Positions 54,265 to 64,000 of a stretch of DNA of 64,000 bases are shown piece after piece. The stretch comes from Brachycybe producta (lineage: Eukaryota; Arthropoda; Diplopoda; Playtdesmida; Andrognathidae): contig JAUPFP010000039.1 in the NCBI GenBank assembly GCA_036925085.1, positions 62,001 to 126,000 on the forward strand, written 5' to 3'. Below the pieces are notes generated by a model. That model saw only the letters and a program-made list of their open reading frames with translations. It was not told the DNA's origin and did no database searches. Every line of letters begins with the position of its first letter. The first letter of the stretch is position 1. The position numbers were made by a program, and so were the translations under genes.

Positions 54265-57200
54265 CTATAATCACAAATTACGATGTTTGATCATTAAATA
54301 ATTTTAATATATGCTACATGCCAGAAAAACACATAAAATTAATGGCCCAGTGAGCTGTTATAAAATTCCAGCCAAGAATTTAAGAGCCAGGACTGGCAAT
54401 TTTATGAAAAAAGACTATTGGCTTCATGAGACCCACTTAGTGGGCTTTGGTGGGAGTCGTGACCTTTTTATAATAGTCCACCCCAAAGGTATTATATGCA
54501 TAGTGGTCCTCTCATTCTTTATAGGCTAGGCTCACTATAATTTGAACTGGGCCACCTTCATTAGGGATTTTGCAAAACCCTAAAATTATTGCATTTAATT
54601 AGAACTACAAGTTGAAAGAGTACTGAATAAAATAGGTTTTTTTCCATATTCCATTTATACAAAAAAACCTTGTCAGTACATACATGGTCTGGCAATTTTA
54701 CAAAAAAGTCCATGGGTGTCGTCTACCTTATGGGTCTGGTAAGCTTCATGGGTCAGATGGGCTTGAGGGGCCTCATAAACATGCTTGGTTTTGGTAAAAG
54801 CCAAACCCATGGGTTTTGTGAGCCTCATATACGCCTGATGGGCTTGTAGGACTGTTAGGCTTGGTGGAATTTGCCAGGGGTCTAATGGGTCTCATATTAT
54901 TGTTGGGTTTGAGTAAAAGATCAGCCTATATGCTTTGTGGCCCTCGTGGGCTGAGCTTCGTTTGTTTTTACCAAATATAGGTCTCCCTCTATTGCAACCC
55001 TGTTTCAGAAAGTTCAAGTTGAAGTTTTAAAATACTAAGCTTTGAGCCTTAGTGACTCATATTGTCAAATTGCTGACTGAAAGCCAAAAACTGACAGTTC
55101 ACTCAGAATCTCTCTTTTACTTAAGAAAGAAGAATTTTATGCTCATAAATCCCAATAGAAAAATCCTTTTTGATAAGGCTCTCAACACATTAGCCTAATG
55201 ACAAAAAAAAACCCATAACTGTAAATGGGGGGGGGGGTAATATTGCAGCTGTTAAATCCTTATGAAACCCCCCCCCCCCCTCAATCCCCTTCCCCCCCAA
55301 GTAATCACCACCCCTTTTGACACACAACCCGTCAAATCAATTCTAATCAACTTCTCCCCTTTTCTCATTTAGGACAAAAATATCCTAAGACTTCCATTAG
55401 TATTGCTCCTTAATTAAATGAATAAATTAATTATTTTTATATATATAAAAAAAATAACTAAATTCATTCATAGACCTACTTTAAATATATTCTCATCTTT
55501 TCTTCGGTAAATAAATATCTAACGAACTATTGACTGGCAATGACTTGACTAAAAAAATATTTTAAACTCAGTTCATTACATTTAAAATGCATAATAACGA
55601 TGACACCTACAAATATAACGTATATTATAATCTCTTGAGAAAAAAAAGGTGCGATTTTTAGAGTTAATTATAACCGTAGAAAATCTATAAAAGGTGTTTT
55701 TATATATTAAAAAAAAATCTTCGTAAAGTTCAACTCCACAATTACCAGGAAGACAAGAAATTTATTAGAAAACTTCTCTCTCTCTCTCTCTCTCTCTAAT
55801 TCAGAGAGAATTTAAATTTATTCTTAAAATATATTTTAAAATTTAAAAGATGTCGATATTAGTATTTGGCTAATGATATTATATTATAAACAATGGCTAA
55901 AAAAAATTGGTGCCAAATATTTTTGTTAAAAAAAACCGGGGTTCAGTGAAAGATAAAATCGACAAAATCCCTTGATAGAAAAATAAAAAGCATTTTCAGT
56001 TCTCTCTCTCTCTCTCTCCATTTGTTTTATTTCCCTTGTGACAACCATGAAAGAAAAGCTCTTTAAAAATGGAAGAAAAACGCGCAAACATCAAACTACA
56101 TTAGCTAACTTTAAATCAAGCTTAGAAATCGATTTAGGAAATCATTTTTGGTATTTAAAGGTGGTTTTTAAAGTGTAAACGACCCCTCGAACTCTCTCTC
56201 TCTCTCTCTGATTATTCTGTATTTTATATTAGGAAAAAAAAATGAAGAGAAACTTTGAATGTGTTTTAGAAACTAGAAAGGCAGCTCAATCACTTACAGA
56301 TATTATTTTCATGTCTTCAAAATAAGCTTCTTTTTTATGTGAATTTAAAATTGATCCAACTTTAAGCAGACGATATTTTTTGTCTATTAAAAAGTTTATT
56401 TTGAAAGATATCAACATGAAAATTACCCTTTAAAACTGTTTTATGAACAGCTGATTTTCAAACTCAAGTTAAAGTGTTTTAGAAACTAGAAGGAGTAGCT
56501 CAATCACTTATATAAGCATATTATTTCATGATGAAATCTTTCAAAATAAACTTTTTATGTAAATTTGAAAATGATGTAACATTAAGAATATTTTAATGAT
56601 ATATTTAATTAGACGTGGGACGAATCCTAAATTTTCTCGAATCCGAATCCTAAAAGGTTCTCTTATTTCTCGAATCCTTCATATAAGAATCTTGTATGTC
56701 CCATTCCTATATTTAATTATATATATTTTTTAAAATATTTTGCTCATACAAATTTTATTCTAGATGGTTTTAAGGGGCTGATGGACTTCATAGACCTCAT
56801 ACGCTTTATTGGACTGGGCTCACCATAAAGTTCTGTGAGCTGGGGCCTCGACTTTTTTTTCCAATAAGATGTTGTCGCTTGTGTGGCAAGGTCCAGCCAC
56901 AGCTCAGCCACTTGCGACAACATTTTGCTGTCGAAATTGAACCATTAAAAGTGGTCTGTGTGCCAAGGGCCCTTACTTTATACTAATATAAAGTTTATAA
57001 AACATACTGAAGCATCTCTACGGAGCCCTGTAAAGAACAGGCGAGATTTTTTTTAAATCTCGACATTTCGACTTTTTAATCTTGACTTATTCGGCCATGT
57101 TAATTATGACATGTTGTGCGCACCAAACTCTAATAATTAAGTTATTGCTGCTACAAGAAGTGCGCGCAACATGGCATAATTAACATGGCCGAATAAGTCA

Positions 57201-57352
57201 AGATTAAAAAGTCGAAATGTCGAGATTTAAAAAAAAAATCTCTCATGTCCTTTACAGGGCTCCGTACATCTCAACAACAAACACCAATATTCTAAATTGT
57301 ATTATTGTTCAAGGAGAAAATCAAGAGAGAGAGAAACTTGAAATGAACTTAC
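54265..57352. other. Long repeat-rich interval upstream of the conserved CC2D2A exons (probably an intron)
   Basis: 54320-54990 is a run of degenerate TGGGCTT / GGGCCTCATA / CCCACTTAGTGGGC motifs (family E; also 56760-56830 and 59800-59945). G9 and C12 runs lie at 55225-55235 and 55266-55280. CT microsatellites lie at 55774-55798 and near 56001 and 56198. Family A fragments lie at 56158-56440 and 56440-56600. A family D fragment is at 56860-56975. No conserved exon recognised. Confidence 0.55.
57021..57264. mobile_element. Palindromic MITE, family P, 244 bp
   Basis: CGGAGCCCTGTAAAGAACAG and inverted ATGTCCTTTACAGGGCTCCG, flanked by TA on both sides. The inner palindrome TTAATTATGACATGTTGTGCG is shared with the copy at 27719. 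It is shorter because one side of the central loop is deleted. Confidence 0.85.
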
Positions 57353-57609
57353 AGGATTTTTGCAACACTGATTAAGCATAATAAAAATAATAGTACCATT
57401 AATAATAATAATAATGATGATGCTAAACCCTAAGAAAAGAAGAAACTTAATTTTTTTAAAAAAAAGTTAACCACTTATTTATTCCTCCTACAATTCTTCA
57501 AAAGATGTTGTAAGACTAGAAGAGAAGAAGTACCTGAAAAAGTCAACACAGCTGCTTTTTGTCGTGCAACAACGTTGGTTGAACACGCAATTTTTTTCTT
57601 CTTCTTCAT
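57353..57609 (-). CDS. Tentative N-terminal exons of CC2D2A
   Basis: Two minus-strand blocks, 57609-57534 and 57429-57353, could precede the exon at 54264. The first has an ATG with a Lys-rich start (MKKKKKIACSTNVVARQ) and donor CAG|GTACTT. The second has acceptor TTTTCTTAG and donor CCT|GTAAGT. Both remain open and the phases fit each other and the exon at 54264 (1, then 0). The second block is Ile-rich (ATT microsatellite), which is unlike human CC2D2A. Its internal ATG (57379) could be the true start instead (MLNQCCKNP). Conservation is not seen, so this rests on splice sites and phase only. Confidence 0.3.
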
Positions 57610-58299
57610 ATTCTCCTACTTTACTTAAATAATAACTTTTAACAAAATTTCAAGGTTAATTTTTGCATTTTACTTCTTTATTTTCTAATTTCTATAACTG
57701 AACTGTTATTAGAATCGCTTCACTGCCTCATATGATAATAATAACAACAACAAAAAACTAAACCTTAAAAAAAGGTATTAAAAATTATAAATATTTGATT
57801 AAATAAGAAAAAAAAAATTGAATATTCCACTATTCCAATACATAATTTATGATAATTAATATTATTAAGGCCAAAAGTTTAGCATAAAATGCATAATGAG
57901 GGTTCCAACCCCTTCTGAGTACACTTATGATAATAACCACACATCAAAAATTAAAATACAAATTCTATAATATTTCAAAATTTGCATAATTTAAGATTAT
58001 GCAAATTTTCAAATATTACAGAATTTGAGCATTTAAATGTATTTTAATTTTTGATTTGTCTTTTAAAAAAATCTTTAAAGGGTTTTCTTAAACCAAATTA
58101 TTTTCGTTTTGCATTTTTATTTAAATAAAAATAACCAATTTTTTTTTGTGCATATTTTTCATTTTTAAAAATCATAAATTTGCCTTTCACTAAATCACTT
58201 AAAAGAGAGTATTTTTTTAATTTTGATATCTTTTAAAATGAACTTTTTATGTCAAGTTCAGCCGTCATAAATGACGGGAGCAAAATTCACAGGCAATTG

Positions 58300-58311
58300 T
58301 GCGCATGCGCG
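58300..58311. promoter_or_regulatory. NRF1-type palindrome TGCGCATGCGCG
   Basis: TGCGCATGCGCG at 58300-58311 contains a perfect NRF1 consensus (GCGCATGCGC). In this AT-rich region an isolated CpG-rich palindrome about 0.7 kb upstream of the tentative first exon suggests the CC2D2A promoter. Inferred from the motif. Confidence 0.4.
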
Positions 58312-60079
58312 TCGTTTTTTCCTTTTTTTACTCCTTTCATTTGAATTTCAGTCACCCCTCCCACTTTTTCCCCCTCTACCCCCTCTACACTTTCCAACCT
58401 TTTCCCCCCTCTCCAATTTAATATCATGGGGTTCTTGGATGGGGAGTGTGCAACATATAGTTGACCTTGAGAAAAAAAAGCGGTTCATTTATTCATTTAA
58501 ATTTATATAAATTCCGACGTGTTTCAAGGTTTGTACAGCGTTATTACAGATAGACACCCACACACGCACACAGACCTGGCTTAATATATATATACATGTG
58601 TAATATATTTTTAATAATTATAAGAACTTGCAAGTTTATTTTTGTTGTTGCAAGTTTTACAACCAAAATTGGACAGTTATTCACATAGTTGACTAGTGAA
58701 TTTGCAGAATGACTAGATTTTGTTTTCCAATTTTGACGTTAAGAAATGTAATAGTAGAATGTAGTATTTCTACTGGAATGTTTAAAAAAAACCAGTTCAT
58801 CCAAAAAAAAAAAAAAAACTAGTTTTGTCAAATTGATTCTATTTTTAATGTTTTTGCAAATGCAATACATATGTGAATATATTACATACAAATAACAACA
58901 CACATGTTGTCATTTGACAAAATCTGTCACCAGAAGAAATAATTCCCACACAGATATATCTTTTTTCTATACACTTGATTATTACTGATAGGAACACACA
59001 TACCACAGAGGCCTTAGTTGTATCTAATAATAATGAGAGGAGCCACCACAACCACCATCACCACACCTGCATGACAACAAAAAAAAGTCACAACAATTCA
59101 GCTTATTTCCGCCCAGGTGTTTAGAAATAAATATATTTCACCTTTATTTTTTTAAAAACCCACCACCACCCACATAAACACACCTGTGATGATGATGATC
59201 ATCATCATCATCACTCACTTCCGTGCATCACCATTTAAATCTCTTCTTATTTCCACTTCACATCAAACCCGAGGACCATCCAACCAACAACAACAAAACC
59301 CCATTAAATTTTACCCATTTTTAACCTTCATAGAATTTCAAATCGGAATTCAAGAATCATTTAGAAATCAGAAAATTTGAAACAATTTTACTACTTATAA
59401 CAAATTATTTATTTTAAAAAGTAAAATTGTTTCAAATTTTCTAGATATGACAATTAAATGTGATATTAGAAGTGTTATAAGTTAGCAATACACAAAGCCC
59501 ATGGGCCGTTATACCCTCGACACACAGACACAGTTAAATGCATTTAAATATTAAACACGTTCTACAGAGCCCTGTGAAGGACAAACAAACAATATGTCGA
59601 ATTCAATTTATTCAGTTAATAATAAAAAAATATTGAGTTAATACTTAATATATAAACTATTTGACAAAATATTGATTTAGTATTTCAATTTAAAATATTA
59701 ATAATAAAGTCAATTTTTATTTGGTTCATGTCCTTAACTGGATTCCGTATAATTCACCTAAATACATTTAATTTGAATTCATTTAACTCATGAGTGTACA
59801 AGGTATTAGGCTTTTGGGTTTGGGTCGGCATTTTTATATTAAAGGCCCATTGGCACGGTGAGTTTTGTGGGTCTTTTGGGCTGGGCCCAGTATAAAGTCT
59901 CATGGGCTGGGGTGAGCTTCAAATTTTTACACAATGTAGGTCTCTATTATTAAGTTATTATTATTTCAAATAATTTATAACATTTAAATATTGCTACATT
60001 TAAATTGTAATATATCTAGCTCATAACTGTCAAAATAATGTCATAAGTGTTATCTTAATGTTTTGGACAGCCATTATAA
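58312..60079. other. Gene-free sequence upstream of CC2D2A
   Basis: Microsatellite-like CA and GAT tracts (58550-58575, 59186-59212), A15 at 58805, a family P relative at 59565-59747 and a family E fragment at 59800-59945. No exon recognised. Confidence 0.5.
59565..59747. mobile_element. Diverged family P relative
   Basis: CAGAGCCCTGTGAAGGAC on the left, inverted GTCCTTAACTGGATTCCG on the right, with TA outside each end and an AT-rich loop unrelated to the longer copies. Confidence 0.5.
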
Positions 60080-60436
60080 TATGATTTAGGAAAAAGCTGA
60101 TTTTCGAACTCTTTGATTATTTATTCTGTCTTTCAAGAACAAAATTAAGAAAAACTAGAAAAGAGGGTTTTAAAAACTAGACTGGTCGCTTGATAGTATT
60201 TCCATGTTCGTATTTTTCAAAATAAATAAAAAATATCGTCTGATTCCAGTTTGATAATTCTATGAAACTTGCATAAAAAGCTTATTTTGAAAAGATATCA
60301 ACATTGAAAATACTCTTTAAGTGATTGAATTAGCCTTCTAGTTTCTAAAACATATTCAAGTTTCTCTTCATTTTGCATCTGAAAGACAGAATATTAAGAG
60401 TCCGAGAGGCGCCGTTTATACTTCAAAACCAACTTA
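60080..60436. mobile_element. Foldback MITE, family A
   Basis: Left arm AAGCTGATTTTCGAACTC with CTGTCTTTCAAG; right arm CTGAAAGACAGAATATTAAG...TTCAAAACCAACTTAAG. It abuts the large palindrome that begins at 60437. Confidence 0.65.
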
Positions 60437-61203
60437 AGAGGCTACATCGCAAAATTACTTCGAAAAATCTCCACAAAGAGCGCTAGCATCGTGTTTAAAT
60501 TGAGCTCATAGACCCGATGTTAAAGAAAAAAACGTTAATTATTAAAATACACAGTCGTAGGCAATATGTTGATTTTTTATATTTATAGTCGTCCAATTTT
60601 GATGGTTCAAAGTGCAATGTGCACTTTGAATATATGCTCTGATTGAGTGATAGAATGACAAAAAATTGGAAAGTGTGCTTCTAAAAAAAGCGCATTGAGT
60701 ACGCGTTCGTAAGAAGAAAAAAAAACATATATTAAAATGCTCGTAAAAATACCTAAAAATAATTTTAAAAAACCACAATTAAACTCAACACATTGAAGCA
60801 CGTGCTGATTTTTTTCCGGTTTTTTCAAATTATTTTTAGGCATTTTTAGCAACATTTTAATGGGTGTTTTCTGTTTTTTTTCTTATTTGGGCGACTCAAT
60901 GAAAGTTTAACATAAGAGTTAGAAATTCGTAATTTTGAAATAGTTTTTTTTAAAAATAGAACCACACTTTCCAATTTTTTTGTCATTCTATCACTAGATC
61001 AGCATATATTTAAGGTGCACTTTGAACGATCAAAATTGGACAACCTTTAAATATGAAAAATAAACATATTGCCACGGCGACTGTGGTGTATTTTAAAAAT
61101 TAACGTTTTTTCTTTAACATTGGGGTCTATGGGTTCAATAGAAAAACGATGCTAGCGCTCTTTGTGGAAATTTTTCAAAGTAATTTTGCGTTGTAGCCAC
61201 TCA
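60437..61203. mobile_element. Large foldback element, about 765 bp
   Basis: Left arm GAGGCTACATCGCAAAATTA pairs with TAATTTTGCGTTGTAGCCAC at the right end. Pairing continues almost to the centre (AAAGAGCGCTAGCATCG / CGATGCTAGCGCTCTTT; GTGATAGAATGACAAAAAAT / TTTTTTGTCATTCTATCAC; AATACCTAAAAATAATTT / AAATTATTTTTAGGCATT). Arms are about 300 bp each and well preserved, so it is fairly young or constrained. Confidence 0.85.
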
Positions 61204-61895
61204 AGTAAATAACTTTTAAAATTCTGTACAATAATTTGAATCTCGTTATAAAATTCACAACATGTAATAAACAATGAAAGGGGTAAGAATTTAGGTAACT
61301 ATGACTTTAGTTAAGTACATTTAAAGTACATTAACAAAAAAGAAGAAAGTGTTTAGTGATGCAAGACATCAAAATGGAGGAGGAGGAGGAAAAAAACGGC
61401 TAATTGATGAACATGAGTGATCAAGCAATGTTGTAATTAGTCGGAAATGAGGTCCAAGAAGAAGTTCAATTTGAATCATCAGCATAACAACAATTGAGAT
61501 GATTGAAGGAAGGGGAAAATTCAACAAGAAGAAAATCCTTTTTTTTTACAAGAGGAGGAGGAGGGGGAGGGGGAGCACCCCCCGAGAAAAAAAAGCTAAA
61601 AAATCAACGACTTGTATCAAACTTTAAAGTTTTTTTCTTTTAAAGAGACATCTGTTTTGAAAAGAATTTCGTTCAAGCGACAACATTTTATAACAACTGT
61701 TGTTACAAAATGTACTACTGGAAGTTCTTTAAACTAGAATTGGGGTTGGAAGAGAGGATTTTTGATTGGAAGAAGTACCACTAGGTGGTGAAAAATCAGG
61801 GTTAGAGGGGCTTTAAAGAATCCCCTAAATTTTATGGAGATATTTCAGTAATGCATGGGAAACATATTATTAACATTTTATTAAACATAAATATA
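61204..61895. other. Spacer, nothing recognised
   Basis: Purine-rich GAGGAGGAG tracts (61376-61390, 61552-61580) and an inverted ACAACATTTTATAAC / GTTGTTACAAAATGT pair near 61680-61712. No gene seen. Confidence 0.5.
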
Positions 61896-62204
61896 CCGTA
61901 AAGGACATGCGAGATTTTTTTAAAATCTCGACATTTCGACTTTTTCCAGAATCTCGACATTTCGACTTTAATCTCGAAATTTCGACTTTTAATCTCTTAT
62001 TCGGCCATGTTAATTATGCCATGTTGTGCACACCATACTCTAATAATTAAATTACTGCAAGCGCCATCTTTTAGCAGCATTAATTTAATTATTAGAGTAT
62101 GGTGCACACAACATGGCATAATTAACATGACCGAATAAGAGATTAAAAGTCGAAATTTCGAGATTTTTTTAAAAAAAATCTCGCCTGTCCTTTACAGGGC
62201 TCCG
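61896..62204. mobile_element. Palindromic MITE, family P, 5' end truncated
   Basis: Left begins CCGTAAAGGACATGCGAG, lacking the first bases of the TIR. Right ends complete as TGTCCTTTACAGGGCTCCG followed by TA. The inner hairpin (CATGTTGTGCACACCATACT and its inverse) is intact. Confidence 0.8.
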
Positions 62205-62329
62205 TATAAATAAAACTTCTAATGTATTAAAATGTAAAACTTTGAAAACAAATTTCAAATAACAATCTCAAAAAAAATAAGATTGTATCAAGATTCCTAT
62301 AAAAAGTGTCCCTACTTTTGGTCACGATT

Positions 62330-63365
62330 TCCCCATCCGCCTCAAACTCCAGTTATTCTGTCTTTTAGGAACAAAATAAACAGAAACATGAAAGCGTTTT
62401 AGAAACTTTATCAATAAAAAGTTTATTTTGAAAGATATCAACATGAAAATACTCTTAAGTGGACCTCTATTCTAGTGACCCTTCTAGTTTATAAATACTT
62501 TCGAAGTTTCTCTTAATTTTTGCTCTTCTGAAAGGCAGATTAAAATCAAGAATTCTTAAATCATCTCTTCTTAAGGTGGTTTTAAAGATTAAATCCCTCT
62601 CGAATTGCTGATCAGTGATCAGTAATTAATCTATCTGTCTTTCAGGTGAAAACTGAAAGAAAAAACTTGAGGGTGTTTTAGAAACTAGAAAGGTAGCACT
62701 ATCACTTAATTGTAGTTTTTAAATTGTGAATGCCCCTTAAATTCTAGTAATTCTATCTTTCAAGGGCAAAATTAACAGAAACTTAGTGTTTTTTATAAAC
62801 TAGAAGTGTAGATTCTTCACTTGAGAGTATTTTGCGTTTAATATCGTTCAAAATAAACTTTTAATGTCAGTTTTAAAACAACCCAACTTTAAGTAGACAA
62901 TTTTAATTTTTGTCCAAAAATGTTACTTCGAAAGATGCCAACACGAGGTTACATGACAATTCTCTTAAGTGATTGAGATAACCTTCTAGTTTCTAAAACT
63001 CTTTCTAGTTTTTCCTAATCTTAATTTTGCTCTTGTGAAAGACAGAATAAACCAGAGTTGTAAAAACCAGCTGTTCATAAACCACTTTTTAGTGATTTTA
63101 AATGTAAATATGCCTCTGGAACTCTTGATTATTTTGTCTTTCAAGGTGCAAAATTAAGAAGAGAAACTAGAAAGTGTTTTTTTAGAAACTAGAAATGTAG
63201 CTCAACGTCCGTTTAACGTCCGATCATTTTTAAACATAAAAAAGTCTAGTTTGAAAGTTATCAACACCTGATGAATAACACTTCTAGTTTCTAAAGAAAA
63301 AAACACTTTCAATATCTTCTTAATTTCTAAAAAGCAGAGTCAGCTGTTTTATAAATCTTATCCAT
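62330..63365. mobile_element. Tandem cluster of three family A foldback MITEs
   Basis: Copies at about 62330-62565, 62572-63090 and 63090-63365. The middle one has TTAAGGTGGTTTTAAAGATT, CTGTCTTTCAG at 62635-62645, and right arm GAAAGACAGAATAAACCAGAG...CTGTTCATAAACCACTTTT. It contains an extra internal partial arm near 62705-62770, suggesting nested insertion. Confidence 0.65.
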
Positions 63366-64000
63366 AAAATCCTAAAATCCAATCCGATCTCATTAAACAT
63401 CATGTTCCACCGTAATTGTTGTTAGAGACAAATTACCCCCGAGTTAAAATATCTGAAGATGGGACAATAAAAAAAGGTGTGGGTTAAAAATAAGACTTAA
63501 AAAGTCATTGTAGGAAATGTTGTTTGCTACAAAACCACATCTGGTTTCCAGATAGTCAGTCAAAAAAGGGTGGAGGGGGGAGGTTTGGGTCCACCTCAAT
63601 ATAAAACTTCATATTATGCAAAAAAAAAAATATATGAATTGAAATAAGATTATTTATCTGTCCTCCTAACCATTACTCATATTATAAGCCTTTTATATTT
63701 TTGTTTGCAATTTCCGAAAGGGGGAAGAAGTTGTATAAAACACACGACGACAGGTAGACACAAACTGCAGTTAAAGGTGTAAATCGCAGTTATTTTTACT
63801 TTGATATAAAGACAGTAAGAAAGTCATCGATATACACTTAATACTTAGCAACTTTTAAAATAAAGAGTTCATACCTCGCTATAACGTAATTTACCAAACT
63901 CAGAAACGCTTTTTACTTTTTTTTTTCTGGAACGCATCCTTGTCGTTAAGCAATTTATGACTCTAACCTCTAACAGGTCTCATTACATGCAAAAAAGTAC
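63366..64000. other. Window end; AT-rich sequence with a pogo-like terminus
   Basis: GTTCATACCTCGCTATAACG (63868-63887) resembles the end of a pogo/Tigger element that would run off the window. The rest has no recognisable gene. Confidence 0.4.

Noticed and set aside
63880-63945. Minus-strand start MRSRKKKVKSVSEF with a GTAAAT donor, considered as a CC2D2A first exon
   Set aside because: It overlaps a CCTCGCTATAACG tract typical of a pogo/Tigger end; more likely mobile-element sequence.

Overview
This is an AT-rich nuclear segment from a multicellular animal. Split genes have GT-AG introns of about 70 bp to 4 kb. Predicted proteins are close to vertebrate orthologues over their whole length. 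One gene encodes a ciliary transition-zone protein (CC2D2A), so the animal makes cilia. Noncoding DNA is rich in T/A homopolymers, microsatellites and short non-autonomous foldback (MITE-like) elements. I lean towards an invertebrate with a compact, MITE-rich genome (tunicate-like), but the sequence alone does not fix the phylum.

Layout: (1) 427-2083, + strand: last six exons of a polypyrimidine tract-binding protein gene (PTBP; RRM3 end and RRM4). A long T-rich 3' region follows, then about 11 kb of repeats. (2) 13710-16838, - strand: complete 12-exon RIOK1 (565 aa), a ribosome-biogenesis kinase/ATPase. (3) 20879-24172, - strand: complete 6-exon RAB10 (206 aa), with a GC-AG first intron. (4) 25932-29185, + strand: complete 6-exon ARFRP1 (201 aa), head-to-head with RAB10. 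(5) 33402-37432, - strand: complete 4-exon NUDT3/DIPP-type diphosphoinositol polyphosphate phosphohydrolase (151 aa). (6) 39218-44002, + strand: complete 5-exon inositol hexakisphosphate kinase (IP6K, 451 aa), head-to-head with the NUDT3-like gene. (7) 45967-54264, - strand: 23 exons of CC2D2A to the natural C-terminus (about 1,450 aa). Two tentative N-terminal exons lie at 57353-57609 and an NRF1-type palindrome at 58301.

Functional links: IP6K makes inositol pyrophosphates and DIPP/NUDT3 hydrolyses them. The two opposing enzymes are divergently arranged with 1.8 kb between start codons, in a spacer with four perfect TGACGTCA sites, two of them in a ~215-bp tandem duplication. RAB10 and ARFRP1, two secretory-pathway small GTPases, form a second divergent pair.

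The most unusual feature is how far foldback elements fill introns and spacers. One family (called A here) carries a polypyrimidine tract plus CAG in both arms, so each copy offers an acceptor-like site in either orientation. In several introns this element makes up most of the intron, which makes it a candidate introner-like or exonisation-prone element. Other families include TA-flanked pogo/Tigger-like MITEs, a TA-flanked CGGAGCCCTGTAAAGGAC palindrome family, an 8-bp-TSD hAT-like element, and a ~765-bp foldback. I saw no CRISPR, canonical tRNA, rRNA or virus-derived element.
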